Below, in pieces: positions 43,346 through 55,072 of a stretch of DNA of 64,000 bases. Numbering within the stretch: the first letter of the stretch is position 1; each line of letters starts with the position of its first letter. The stretch is from Acanthopleura granulata. Lineage: Eukaryota; Mollusca; Polyplacophora; Chitonida; Chitonidae. The notes beneath the pieces are model-generated. The model saw only the letters and a program-made list of their open reading frames with translations, ran no database searches and was not told the origin of the DNA. The DNA is taken from the NCBI GenBank assembly GCA_016165875.1, contig JABBOT010000036.1, forward strand, positions 1,684,616-1,748,615, read 5' to 3'. The position numbers and the translations under genes are program-made.

Positions 43346-43696
43346 ATTTGTGGAGTGCATGATGCACTCATTATTTATGTTGTTAATATTTGAACTAGTG
43401 ATGTGAAAAAATTACCGCCGTCAGATGAATCGGGGTTAAACTCTAACCAAGATTCTGTTATCATGCTGAGTGTTTAACTCATGGTGGTGTCTGTGTGTCA
43501 GACTGTGTGTCAGGCGCTTTTATATGCCTCTATATATCATGGTCGTCAAGGTGACGTGCTTATCAAATTTTTCTGATTCTCAGAAACCTACTTATGTTAG
43601 AAAGGTGTTTTTTATGTATGTATTTGTGCATGTATGTGTGTAAATATGTGTGTTTGCTTTGGTTTTGCGTCGTATTCAACAATTTTTTTCAGTCAT

Positions 43697-43993
43697 ATGA
43701 CGACGAGGAGTCCTTAGAATGTAGATACGCTGTGTCTCCTTGTGACAGGTCGAGTCCATGCCGCCAAAGTGCTGCCACCACTGAATCATCTTGTCGAAGA
43801 CACCAGACATGACACCCCACTTAGGCACATTAAACTGACACCGAGCCGACCAGTCTCTGACCTCTCAGGACCGAGCGCCACGCGAGGCAGCAACAAGTGC
43901 CATTTTCAACGTCTTTGGTATGACCCGACCTAGGACTGATCCCGGATCTCCCGACCTCGGGGCAGGTGCCTTAACCACCAGGCCACTGAAGCT
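43697..43993 (-). mobile_element. SINE family B copy
   Basis: Reverse of the 34801 copy: GCCGCCAAAGTGCTGCC, GACACCAGACATGACACC, GCAGCAACAAGTGCCATTTT, GATCCCGG near the box B complement and TTAACCACCAGGCCAC. Slightly longer than the other copy at the 5' (tRNA) end. Confidence 0.85.
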
Positions 43994-44489
43994 GTCAGGA
44001 AGGTGTTTTGAGGTTTGCTTGGAAGATAGGATGATACGGACAAAATCGTTTCGGCGCCAAAAGTGACACTTAACGACATTTATTTGCTTCTAAAAAGTGT
44101 GTTTTTGGGCCTACATTTTGGGGATTTTACAGTGCATGCACTTCGAGTATCAGCAGACTTCTGTGCGCTTTAGTATATGTAGGTCAAATACAAATGTTAC
44201 CACAGCTCGGAGTAAATATATATGACCAGGTAGTGTTGTATGTACACAATCTGGAGCAGAGTGACCTTGCTCGATGACCTGAGATCGCTTACCCCACCTG
44301 TAAGTTCATTCACATGTCCGGGTCAGTGTGATAATGCTAGAGCGTTGTGTTCACGTTTTTGTAACAGCGTAGATGCTAAGCTAACTTAGGTATGAAATTG
44401 ATTACTTAGTGCGGAGTCTCATTTGACGCGAGGCTCAAGTCTAGTTCACGTGCATGGTCTTTATATGAGGTCAGGTGAGTATGCGTGGT

Positions 44490-45063
44490 AATTACCGCCA
44501 CACATCGTCAGGTATAGTAGAACAAACATACGACGTATAAATACCGCCGCACCTGGCCAGGTAGACTAGACCCAACACACAACGTATAAATACCGCCAAA
44601 AACTGAAATGAATATTAGATCAAACACTCGACGTAATACCGCCACACCTGGCCAGGTATACTGCACCCAACACGAGACCTATAAATACTGCCACACCTGG
44701 CCAGGTATACTACACCAAACACCCGACGTAATACCGCCACACTTGGCCATTTATATTAGACCCAACACTCGACGTAATACCACGATATCTGGCCAGGTAT
44801 ACTACACTCAGCACCCGACGTATAAATACTGCCAAACCTGGCTCGGTATACTACACCTAACACACGAAGTTATACCGCCACACCCGGCCAAGGATACTAC
44901 ACCCAACACCCGATGCATAAATACCGCCACATCTGACCCGGTATACTTGACCAAACATCCGACGTAATACCCCACACCTGGCCAAGTATAGTGCGCCCAA
45001 CACCCAACGTAATACCTCAACACCTGCATAGGTATACTCGACCCAACACCCAACGTTATACCG
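44490..45063. repeat. 47-50-bp tandem repeat in the right arm, about 12 copies
   Basis: The unit contains ACCGCCACACCTGGCCAGG and TATACTACACCCAACACC then CGACGTA. The left arm has only one unexpanded counterpart near 40148-40170. Confidence 0.9.
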
Positions 45064-45251
45064 CCGCAAAGTCTGCCGTAGCGGGATTCGCACCTGCGAT
45101 ATCAAGGTTACCAGGGAAAATCGTCATCTCAAGGAAGCCAACGTACGTTTCGCCCAAAAGATTAATTAGGGCTTGCGTTTGAAAAATGAGATACATAGTA
45201 TGTAGTAAAGAACTTCCAGTTCCCAATGTTTCGATGTCTTGCAGGTGTGTT

Positions 45252-45540
45252 TACTTTTTTATTTATTTATTTATTTATCTGATTGATGTTTCACGCCGCA
45301 CTCAAGAATATTTCGCTGATACGACGGCGGCCAGCATTATGTTGGGAGGAAACCGGGCAGAGCCCAGAGGGAAACCCACGACCATTCGCAGGTTGTTAGC
45401 GGATCTTCCCAAGTTTGGTCGGAGAGGAAGCCAGCACGGAGTTGGCTTAAACTCACAGCGACCGCATTGGTGAGAGGCACGGGATCATATCGCTGCGATG
45501 GCGCACTAACACCCTCGGCCGCGGATGCCTCCCATATTTT
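45252..45540 (-). mobile_element. SINE family A copy, most complete
   Basis: The TTTATTTATTTATTT tail complement, CACGCCGCACTCAAGAATAT, GACGGCGGCCAGCATTATG, GGAGGAAACCGGGCAGAGCC, CCACGACCATTCGCAGG, GGTCGGAGAGGAAGCC and AACTCACAGCGACCGC, ending with a head containing GGCACGGGATCATATCGC. It is inserted in the right arm of the large inverted repeat and absent from the left arm, so it postdates the duplication. Confidence 0.88.
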
Positions 45541-46427
45541 TTTCACATAGACGACATATGCACACGGCACTGGAGGTAGACAGGTGGTATATTCAGCAGA
45601 CACCTAGACTGAGAAATCGTCCCACAAGTGTCGCTTCATGCGTATAGATCTAGGTTAAGCTAACAAGGCTCGATTACGTGCTCATATCTGGGGAAGTGAT
45701 TTTTTTTTTTAGACTGGTCTATCTATGTCTGCTGTTCCATGTTCTATGTCTGATTGATTATTCGATCATTGATACTTACTGTTCTATTGCTCAGGAAATT
45801 ATACGAGATCCTACTTCCGATTACTGTGTCTCGTATCCCAGCCTGGAATGAGACTTTCTCCTGTTAGGCTATAGTGGTGAGCCTACACGGCGTTGTTGCA
45901 GTAGCCTGGCATGAACCACACATAAAGGCGTCCTCACACTTCATGACGACTGCCCTCGAACCACCCAGTTCCTCCTCTATGTATGTCAGCTCTCTATCAC
46001 CCTCATGCAGACGTCATTAGCTGGAGTTCTGTCGGCCAATGACATGTCTACCTGAGGCTCTGAAAAGAAAAGAAAAGACGAGTCGCCTTAAGTACATAGG
46101 CCTACAGTAAAGTGACTGCGGTGTCTGAAACGGAGAAATAAAATGAATCTTTCTCCATTTTATACCTACATCACTAATTGCCATATTCACAATAGAAATG
46201 AAACATATCAATTTTGGTACGAAAAAGTATCATTTGAACACAATTAATTTTCCGCCTAAGGTAATTCGGGTCGAAGCCGTGTAGTTTATTGTCCACTTAC
46301 GATGACGTTTTGTCGCTAAATTGAAAGCGTATTGCGTGCGCAGTGCAAGAGGACAATAGTAAAATTAGGCTGGGATCCAAACGCCATTGCGCGGAAAATT
46401 TTTGTCCTATTACCTATCATGTTGATG

Positions 46428-46480
46428 TATTTATTTATTTGATTGGTTTACGCCGTACTCAAGAATATTCCACGTGAATG
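46428..46480 (-). mobile_element. SINE family A, end fragment
   Basis: TTTATTTATTTGATTGG, TTTACGCCGTACTCAAG and AATATTCCACG: only the 3' 50 bases of the family are present. Confidence 0.7.
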
Positions 46481-46591
46481 TAAAATTGCTGTCTTAAGCA
46501 CAGGTTATGATGGAGAAATTTGGACTTTTTAATCGTTAGTCGCTGAGACAGTGGCTAGCTATTTTCTATCTACATGGCAGGATGTTTAAAG

Positions 46592-47165
46592 TTACATGGA
46601 ACCTTCATGGACCTGAGCCCTCATGGACAAGGAGCCCTGATAAGGAGATCAGCCCTGATGGACAGGAGCCCTGTTGCACAGGAGCCCTTAGCACATGAGT
46701 CCTGATGGACAGCAGCCCTGATGGACAGGAGTCCAATAGGACATAAGCCCTTTGGCTTTGTTTCCCTTATGGACATGAGCCCAATAGGACAGGAGAACTA
46801 ACGAGCAGGAGCTCTATAGGACAGGACATGGACAGGTGCCCATTAGGACATGAGCCCTTATGGGCTGGGGCCTAGTAGGACGGGAGGACTTATGGACAGG
46901 AGCCAAATAGGACAGGACATGGACAGGAGCCCATTAGGACATGAGCCCTTATGGGCTGGGGCCTAGTAGGACGGGAGGACTTATGGACAGGAGCCAAATA
47001 GGACAAGACAGGGTAAGGAGTCCAATAGGATAGGCCATGGGCCTGAGCCCTTGTGAGCAGGGGCGTAGTAGGACGGGAGAACTTATAGACAGGAACCAAA
47101 TAGGACAAGACATGGTAAGGAGCCCAATAGGACAGGTCATTGACAGGGCCCAGTAAGACCTGAGC
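46592..47165. repeat. Irregular GGACAGGAGCCC-type array in the right arm
   Basis: Many short units built from GACAGGAGCCC, AATAGGACA and TTATGG. A block of about 115 bp (GCCCATTAGGACATGAGCCC to GACAGGAGCC) is duplicated around 46840-46990. It is the reverse complement of the 29-bp array of the left arm but expanded and scrambled. Confidence 0.88.
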
Positions 47166-48358
47166 CCTTAGCTTTCCATGTGTAGTTCTCCGTCTATCAT
47201 TATATAAAAATAGAGAACTGCAGTAGTTCACCCGAACCATCTTGAATTATAGGATGACCTCCGGCCAAAGTTTTTCTTCTCCATGTAAGGAATAGGAAGC
47301 GAAGTATCCAAATTAAAGTTTAGGCGGTCAATCAGTCATCCCGCTAGTACCGATGAAGAGTCATCTCACATACGCTCAGTGATTTGACGTTTCAACGAAC
47401 GTACATTTGAAGAGTCAATGAAAATGGAGAGTTTTTCCTTATTCTCGTAAATTTTGCTCGTTCTCCATCATGCTCACACGAAATGGTTATGGATTTGTGA
47501 CATCGTAATATACTTGTAGCTATACGTGTATAGTTTTGGGCTGGTTTGATTTGAGGTGAAGCCGTGGTCGTACAGTGAGATTCCGGTTATCAGTGGAAAT
47601 CGATGGGTGTTGGTTATGCATTCATGTGTTTTGGACGGGATTATACCGTTGGAAAGTGTTATACTCACGGCTCACAAGTATTTGCTTAATGTAATCCAAC
47701 CGAGCTGGACGTCCGTTGCGTTTGTTTTGTCACATTTTCTCATGAAGCCGCGCAAGCCACATGGTGTATAGTTTTTTTCAGGACAAAACTGTTGGATATC
47801 ACACGAAAATCCTCAAGTTTTCTGCGCTGACGTTTAGACCGGACCAGTAGTCATGGCAGTAGCCAATCACTGCAATGAGCCAGAACCGATCTGCTTCAGT
47901 GATGAGTGAATATAGACTTTGGCCACATGAACTGGTATAGGTAGAAAAACACCAAAATGGCCTTACTATTTATGTAGTAATTAATAACACATCCTATCAA
48001 ATGACTATATCATCTTATCTCTCTTTGGTAAGTCTGGGATCTTCATCTTGTGTACAACTCAGTCATACACCATCTCCTTTAAACATCTGAGCCACACAAA
48101 GGTGTAAAATGGCTTCAGTGTTTTTTGACGCATTTTGTGCCACTCTAAAATGTTATTAAATCTTTTCAAAGGTCTTCTGAAATGCACACCTGTCCAGTTT
48201 AACGTGGAATAAATCCGTTCTTGTCAACCCGAAAATGGACCCACATATATAGGTAATATAGATATATGGAAATGAAATGTATTTTAATGGAAATCTGTGG
48301 TGAGGACGCCATCCTTTCCGCAGGTAACGAACGCAAATGTGCAGGCCATGCATTCAAG

Positions 48359-48868
48359 ATCTCAACGTTCTCTATGACTCTCAAAATCTCAACGTTCTCT
48401 ATGACCCTCAAATCTCAACGCTCTCTATGAGACTCAAAATCTCAACGTTCTCTATGACCCTCAAAATCTCAACGTTATCTATGACCCTCAAATCTCAACG
48501 TTCTCTATGACCCTCAAAATCTCAACGTTCTCTATGATTCTCAAATCTCAACGTTCTCTATGACCCTCAAATCTCAACGTTCTCTATGACTCTCAAAATC
48601 TCAACGTTCTCTATGACCCTCAAAATCTCAACGTTATCTATGACCCTCAAATCTCAACGTTCTCTATGACTCTCAAAATCTCAACGTTCTCTATGACTCT
48701 CAAAATCTCAACGTTCTCTATGATTCTCAAAGTCTCAACGTTCTCTATGACCTTCAAAATCTCAACGTTCTCTATGGAAACTCAAAATCTCAACGTTCTC
48801 TATGACCTTCAAAATCTCAACGCTCTCTATGACTCTCCAAATCTCAACGTTCTCTATGACCCTCAAAA
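48359..48868. repeat. 26-27-bp minisatellite, about 19 copies
   Basis: The unit contains TCTCAACGTTCTCTATGACC and CTCAAAA. Single-base length variation at the A-run gives 26 or 27. GTTCTCTATGACCCT recurs outside the array near 49190, linking it to the dispersed repeat there. Confidence 0.94.
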
Positions 48869-49169
48869 TGAAATTCCCTATTAATTTGTCATATTAGAAA
48901 AGAAATTGATTTGACATCACATTGGTTCCATTTGTCCATCTCTAAGATGATCTTATATCTCTTCACTGTTTGTCTGACATGACATGTCCTATTTAAGGTG
49001 GGTAAAAACGCATTGTCCTAAAAACATAAACCCCAAATATCCAAAAATATGCCCATACCCTGGTGTGGTTTCCTGCCTGTATAGACTCCCAAACCACCAA
49101 TGCTTACAGCACATATAAAATAACACGGAAAATACATCAATATATGAGCAATCCAGACAACTATTATTT

Positions 49170-50420
49170 GGTAAATATGAGCTCTTCGTGTTCTCTATGA
49201 CCCTTAATCAGGGGCCTCCCATGTTGAGCCTTCTATCCACACCTAGAAAAAAATGTCCCTGGAATCACATAATTTGTTTTGTGCGGCCCTAAAGTGTTAT
49301 TAAATCTCTTCAAATGTCCTATGTCGTGAATATATGTCCAAGTTGAGGTCATTGAACAGGGGTCTTTCTATCTGTGTAGACTGCAAAATGATCCAACAAA
49401 CAGAGGTCTTTCTATCTGTGTAGACTGCAAAATGATCCAACAAACAGTGGTCTTTCTATCTGTGTAGACTGCAAAATGATCCAATAAACAGGGGTCTTTC
49501 TATCTGTGTAGACTGCAAAATGATCCAACAAACAGGGGTCTTTCTATCTGTGTAGACTGCAAAATGATCCAACAAACAGGGGTCTTTCTATCTGTGTAGA
49601 CTGCAAAATGATCCAACAAACAGGGGTCTTTCTATCTGTGTAGACTGCAAAATGATCCAACAAACAGGGGTCTTTCTATCTGTGTAGACTGCAAAATGAT
49701 CCAATAAACAGGGGTCTTTCTATCTGTGTAGACTGCAAAATGATCCAATAAACAGGGGTCTTTCTATCTGTGTAGACTGCAAAATGATCCAATATAAAAA
49801 ACGAAAAAATAAAGGCTGATGCGGAAGATGTAAATGACTCTGGTGACAAAGCCTGCATTTGTACCACTCTAGGAAGACATTGTGTACCTGGAAGATTCAA
49901 TATATAAACGTTCCAATCAATTTTCATTGGGTAAATACGGGGTCTTCATGTTCTTTATTACCATTTACTAGAGCCTCCCATGTTGATTCTATCCACGCAT
50001 ATGAAAAAATGGCTATGGAATCACATAATTTGTTTTGTGCCACTCTAACGTGCTACTAAATCTTTTTAAAGAACCTGTGATAAATAGGAATTCAATAAAT
50101 AAAGACCCACGCATATAACAAAAGAAAAAAAGAAGTACAATTGGCACTGGTGTCAAAACCGCTAAAACCTGCTTTTCTTTAAAGACATTGTGTACCTGGA
50201 AGGTTCACTTTATGATTGTTCTATTCAATTTTCAATGGGTAAATATGAGATCTTCATGTTGTCTGTGATCCACGTTTAGGGCCTCCCATGTTGATTGTCC
50301 TATCGACAGCTGGGAACGAATGGCTATGGAATCACGTAATTTGTTTTGTGCCACTTTAAAGTGCTATTAATTCTCATCAAATGTCCTCTGTCGTCCAAAC
50401 TCGGGTCAATAAAATGGGGT
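49170..50420. repeat. Three diverged copies of a dispersed segment
   Basis: About 49170-49340, 49930-50070 and 50240-50420 share, in order, a GTAAATA start, TCTTC(G/A)TGTT, GCCTCCCATGTTGA, GGAATCAC(A/G)TAATTTG, TTTTGTGCC and TATTAA(A)TCT. A shorter match lies at 48130-48185. They are direct repeats interrupted by the 44-bp array. Confidence 0.8.
49355..49793. repeat. 44-bp minisatellite, 10 near-identical copies
   Basis: The unit starts AACAGGGGTCTTTCTATCTG and continues TGTAGACTGCAAAATGATCC. Copies differ at only a few sites (CAACAAAC versus CAATAAAC), implying recent expansion inside the first dispersed segment. Confidence 0.95.
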
Positions 50421-51495
50421 TTTCCTGCTTCAGTTTCTTCATAAGTGTTTTCTTATTTACTCCAACGAAACGAAATTTATCAAATGCAACAAAGGCATAA
50501 AGGTACCTGTAAAACCATAAAGGAATTAATAAATAACACAACTGCTCCTCAGCTGCCTTCGTCTTCAACAAATTGAATGAATACTTCGCGTAAAATTAGA
50601 TTCAAGTATTATTCAAGCCCAGTAGAGTTCTCAGATTATTTGAAAAATCCATTACCTAGGAATTCCTCTTCAGCCAGTTATCTCGTCTTCAGACGTGAAA
50701 ACTGTCATTGTAGACCTCAAATCTTGACTCTCCTCTGCACTATATGTAATACTTGTCAAATTTTTTAACAATAGTATCGGATATTATCAGTGCTCCCTCA
50801 TCACATGTGCTACATTCATCTTTTTCGTCAGGAACTGTGCGAGAATGTTTAAAAGTTTAAAAATTTCGTCAATATTCAAGACAAGGACTCCCAACAACTT
50901 CAAAGTTTATAGACCCGTAATACTTTATGAAAAAATATATGAAAACCCCACTGCATGGGCAATGCATATGCACGAGTAAACACCATCATATATGTAAATA
51001 TATATGGTTGTAGATCAAACTATTCTACAACTTACGATGTATGCTTTTTATACGATACTATACCTGCTAGGGAAAACACATAATTCTCTATTGTTACCTT
51101 TCTTGATTTGCCCTAAAGCTTTTGATTGTGTAAATCATTGAAGCTAAAATCAGAATATTACGGGTGTTGGGGTGTCTGCATTAATTGTCTTAACAGTTAT
51201 TTTATATGTAAATGAGACGGCTGACAGGTTTATGGGCATCACTCCAGCAGAAACACGTACGGGTTAAGCTTATTACATGAATAAGGGAATCAACAAGTCG
51301 GATATAAAGCCTGTACAAGTATAGGTCTGCATTTAAAAATAAATTTCTTGGAAATTTCAAACCGTTGTAGGAAAGGAGCCTGATGAAATGTTATTATAAA
51401 TGGACTCGTGAAAGAAATATCCCCATCACGTATTTAGTCAGAAGTAAAGCTGGTGTTACTTGATTGATTCTTCTCTATTTCTTCTGTTGCGTCAG
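50421..51495. other. No recognisable feature
   Basis: AT-rich sequence upstream of exon S. A poly-pyrimidine stretch (TTCTTCTCTATTTCTTCTG) ending GCGTCAG directly precedes 51496. No other coding signal. Confidence 0.5.
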
Positions 51496-51578
51496 TCATG
51501 GAATACTTATATGATGTACTCCTCCCTCACACAACCCGGCGGTGGAGAGCAACCCCAAGACTTCACTGAATTTGACAA
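51496..51578 (+). CDS. Candidate exon S of an unidentified gene
   Basis: Acceptor TTGCGTCAG. Encodes SWNTYMMYSSLTQPGG then GEQPQDFTEFD, and could end GACAA|GTTATT with two bases left over. The leftover AA plus the first G of either B cassette makes AAG (Lys), so phases agree. The donor is weak. If it is not used, the frame reads on through KLLGESCDRRRGFVA to TAG. The sequence resembles an acidic activation-type or linker segment. The family is unknown. Confidence 0.4.
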
Positions 51579-52193
51579 GTTATTGGGGGAATCGTGCGAC
51601 AGGCGGAGGGGATTCGTGGCGTAGTGGGGTTATCTTAAATGTCAAACAGTTCAAGTGGAGTGAACTTCATCATTCATCATTAGTGAGTGGTTTTACAATA
51701 AGAAGCACTGGCATCATATATGCCAGTTTTACTCCTCGCAGACGCCTCGTTGCCGCTGGTCTTTATCTGCAGACTCAGTTATGAGGTTGTAAAAAGAAAT
51801 CAGATTTCCATTTAAATAGAAAGTGTCACTTCCGTCATTTAAACCCCAAACCATACGTTTTTACACTTCCAGGGAAATAAATTTCTACCGAAACTTACTT
51901 CCGATAAGAAAAAAACTATGTAAGAACTAAATATTCAATGTTCTGATTTTAGTGTGATTTAATTTCCTGCATTCCTTAGTTGCTAGATTGTTATTGTGTT
52001 GCCTTTCTTCTTAATGTTGGGCACTCTCTACTATCTTACACAAATTACATTATCTATGTACACAAAATTAGGTGGAGATCAATTTCTGCCACAATAACGT
52101 TTTTATTCATCTGTACAGTTTGTGAAGATTACATATGCAGGTATATCATATAAAGGCATACGTTGTCCTAATGTTTATTTTTGTGTTGAGCAG

Positions 52194-52313
52194 ATATCGG
52201 AGGCTGGGTTCCCTGTAACCTCCCCGACCCCAGAGGCTGCCACGTTAGGGCAAAGGCAGTGCCCGTTTATGCAGCCCGCCCCACCCTTGATCATCCCTGG
52301 GACTGGGCCCCTG
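52194..52313 (+). CDS. Cassette exon A1 of an unidentified gene
   Basis: 120 nt, phase 0 at both ends, between GTTGAGCAG and CTG|GTAAGC. Encodes ISEAGFPVTSPTPEAA, TLGQRQCPFMQPAPP and LIIPGTGPL. Two close copies (A2, A3) keep the same length, splice sites and frame. A1 lies upstream of the B cassettes, but its phases do not allow splicing into B, so it may be a displaced duplicate. Confidence 0.5.
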
Positions 52314-52399
52314 GTAAGCACACGCATGTTACTCACTGTTGAGTTAAAAAGTTCCGGAAGATGCCACCACTGTATGTTGACACAGTGACAACTGTCGCG

Positions 52400-53010
52400 G
52401 CCATGTATACATTCTAACTACACCCGACAAGAATGAACTTGAACATCACGTGATTTCGAGTATGCGCACAAAGCATTACGTCCTCGTTCCATGGCATCAT
52501 ATTTCATTAAAATGAAGAAACCATGACGTAGGCATGAGAGCAGGTGGAATAAAAACGGGCTATTTGTTACACTACCGACAAATATCAGGGGGACGATTGA
52601 CCTTGGCGCATGAACGTCTGTAACATATGTTTCCTTTGTAAATCATACAAGCTTTCACATCAGTAAAGCAACTATGTAACGACGGTCAACGGACGGTACA
52701 CAGACACGCATGACGAGCCCCTCCTGCCCCTCCCTCTTTCAGGAAAAATTGTAAACTAGGTCACACTAGAATGCTCCCCAGAACCGATGGTGTCGATAGA
52801 TAGACCTCATATAGGTGTTTTATAGATCATTAGTAAAGTACACACGCTTGCCTTGATGAAAGGGGAATCCAAAGTAGCCGAAAACAGTGTGTGGATCGGC
52901 AGTGAGTCACAAAATCTTAAGGTAAAACCCTATGAGACCATTTCTACCTGGAGAGACCGGGTAGGCGTGCAGATCATCTAAATACCTAAACAAGATCATC
53001 ATTCAAAATG
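52400..53010. repeat. Segmental duplicate following cassette A1
   Basis: Matches about 58220-58870 in order: GAACTTG..CATCAC, GCGCACAAAGCA, GGGCTATTTGTTACACTACC, CAAGCTTTCACATCAG, AACGACGGTCAACGGACG, then TAATCCAAAGTAGCCGAAAA and CCGGTAGGCGTGCAG. No coding sequence is seen in it. Confidence 0.85.
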
Positions 53011-54760
53011 GATAATAGACACAGGTAAGACTGAGGCATTCTATATATTCTGTATATAATTTCTTATATATTCCTGTAATAAAAAAATTATCGTAAACTT
53101 TTCAATCTGCTTTCAAACAGAAATCGACTTTATTGTAGCCTAATGCGAATGAAGAAAAACTATAAGTTTACCTCTGTAGACTCAAGTGACATTCTCATTG
53201 TAAAAAAAGAAGCACAAAGACATTTACAGCGACAACTGTACGTCTTTATTCGTACTTTATAATCATCGAATAGGCTGAAAGTACAAGCTGTATTTTTTCA
53301 GCACATTTGCATAGAATTTTCACACTGTATATATGAACTTACATTGTTTACTCGTGCCTATGTCACATAAAGAGCCTCCTTATCTGTTCCATTTACCCCT
53401 AGGTAAATTTTATAAAGAAAAACTGTTAATTTACTTCTGTAGATTCAAGTGACATCCTCGTTGTAAACAAAGAAACACGTGGACATTTACAGCCGCAATT
53501 GTAAATCCCTAGCTACATTATCCGGACTTAATAATCATTTTCTTTTTTCGGAGTTCCCATGCTTTTGTACTAAAAACATTTATTCTGAGTAACCATCCAA
53601 GCCCAAATTTTCATCAAAATATGTGTTGGATTTATGTGTTTTCTGCACCGTAAACTGATACTTTACTCTATTGTCATGAAACTATCTCCTAGTTCTCTGA
53701 TTGGTCACAATACAATACAGTAAGTACAGACGTGTATATATGCCACTATCTGCAAACGGGTTTCTCAGTGACGCCAGTCCCCGTGTGCTGTGCTTCGATG
53801 ATATGAGTACTGCAGAGAGTCGGTGATATAAAAACAAGATCATCAGTCAAAGTGGATAATAGACACAGGTAACATTGATGCATCCTATTCATTTCTTAAT
53901 TGTAATGAGAGCGGGATAGAGACGGAGGGAAATGCGCTGCCGTTCAAATACTTTACTGACGATCACACATCAAACATGTCTGGTGAGGTACGGATACCCA
54001 GCAAGCGGAGAAGACGTGATGACAATCACAAAATTGAAAGACTATGATCATTATTGTAAACAAAATAACTCTACCAATGTCTCATAATGTAATCTGAAAA
54101 CTGCAGGGTAAGTACTTTGGCCATAACCTCAAATATACGCTGTGTAAATACAATGTAAAAGACATTGCCATTACGATGTAACTTTATGTTCATTCGAAAT
54201 GTCAGTCAAGCCGGTAACCAATTTATTAGAACTTGTCGCTTATTGACAGTAGTGTTTAAACGTAAGCATCACGACTAGTTAGAAGACTTATCGCCCAAGG
54301 TTCATGATAGGTAACTCTAGTAAAGCCTTCAGAAGAAGAACCTACCGCATACTGAATCAAACAAACGAAACCGCCAGAGAATACATCACTAGTAATTTAC
54401 GCTTAAATATTTCAGTAATAAAAACCTTATCGTAAATTTTTCAATCTGCTTTGAAACAGAAATCAACTTTGTTGTAGCCTAATGCAAATGGATTTCTACC
54501 AACTACTAATTCACGAAGTAAATTTTATAAAGAAAAGCTGTCAATTTACCTCTGTAGATTCAAGTGACATCCTCGTTGTAAGCAGGGAAACACGTGGACA
54601 TTTACAGCTACAATTGTACGTCCTTAACTCCATTATCCGGACTTTATAATCAGCGAGTAAGCTAAAAAAAAAAGCTGTATCTTTCTTAGCACATTTAAGA
54701 AGAATGTTCAGTCTGTATGTATGAACTTGTAGTCTTTGCTCGTGCCTATGTCACATAAAG
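53010..54760. repeat. Multiple copies of a non-coding duplicated block
   Basis: Segments near 53030-53330, 53400-53530, 54415-54760 and again 55495-55930 share AAACTTTTCAATCTGCTTTC, GTAAATTTTATAAAGAAAA, GATTCAAGTGACATCCTCG, ACGTGGACATTTACAGC and AGCACATTTAAGAAGAATG. This block alternates with the exon-bearing blocks. Confidence 0.8.
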
Positions 54761-54779
54761 CCTCAAAATAAAATGGGGT

Positions 54780-54870
54780 TTGGACTTGTGCGTCTTGTCG
54801 GGATTGAACTCCGCCATAAGGTAACAAGTCGGTTGCCTTAACACTAGGTCTTCATGGCGCCGTCCAAACG
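54780..54870 (-). repeat. tRNA-like repeat upstream of cassette B1
   Basis: On the minus strand GGCGCCATGAAGACC, TAGTGTTAAGGC (box A-like), a GGCAAC/GTTACC arm and GAGTTCAATCCC (box B-like). Flanking GTTTGGAC and GTCCAAAC pair. A second copy precedes B2 at 55950-56040. It is a tRNA-derived repeat within the duplicated unit and not a clean tRNA gene. Confidence 0.5.
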
Positions 54871-54951
54871 TTGTACTCCGGAGGCTCTCGTTTTGTCTCG
54901 TGATATTCTGTCTCGCGATGTTGTCATCTTGCTTCATGTGTGTGTTATGAG

Positions 54952-55072
54952 GGATCCAGTTCCCCAATATACCGTTAGAGGGCTGCCTGTGTTACCAGAC
55001 TCCTCCTATGGGTCGCGTTACCTGTTGCCCAGCGGGGCCAGGGAGCTCATCCAGCTGACAACTCCAGAGCAG
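54952..55072 (+). CDS. Cassette exon B1 of an unidentified gene
   Basis: 121 nt: one base completes the incoming codon, then 40 codons (DPVPQYTVRGLPVLPD, SSYGSRYLLPSGAREL, IQLTTPEQ) to CAG|GTAATT. The acceptor is GTTATGAG, a GAG site that is weaker than the CAG of B2. Phase fits exon S before it and any A cassette after it. Product unknown. Confidence 0.45.

Larger units (their letters stand above)
36583..47982. repeat. Large imperfect inverted repeat, about 11.4 kb
   Basis: Left segments reappear reverse-complemented on the right: 36583-36800 with about 47770-47982, 37240-37440 with 47180-47330, 37561-37679 with 46592-47165, 39100-39570 with about 45780-46300, 39655-39735 with 45060-45130, and 40140-40470 with 44240-44480. 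Summed coordinates stay near 84,600-85,400. The arms therefore fold around about 42.3 kb, with shifts explained by insertions. The outer end is sharp: TACTATTTATGTAGTAATT on the right and its complement on the left, then no similarity. No transposase frame is visible. Confidence 0.85.
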
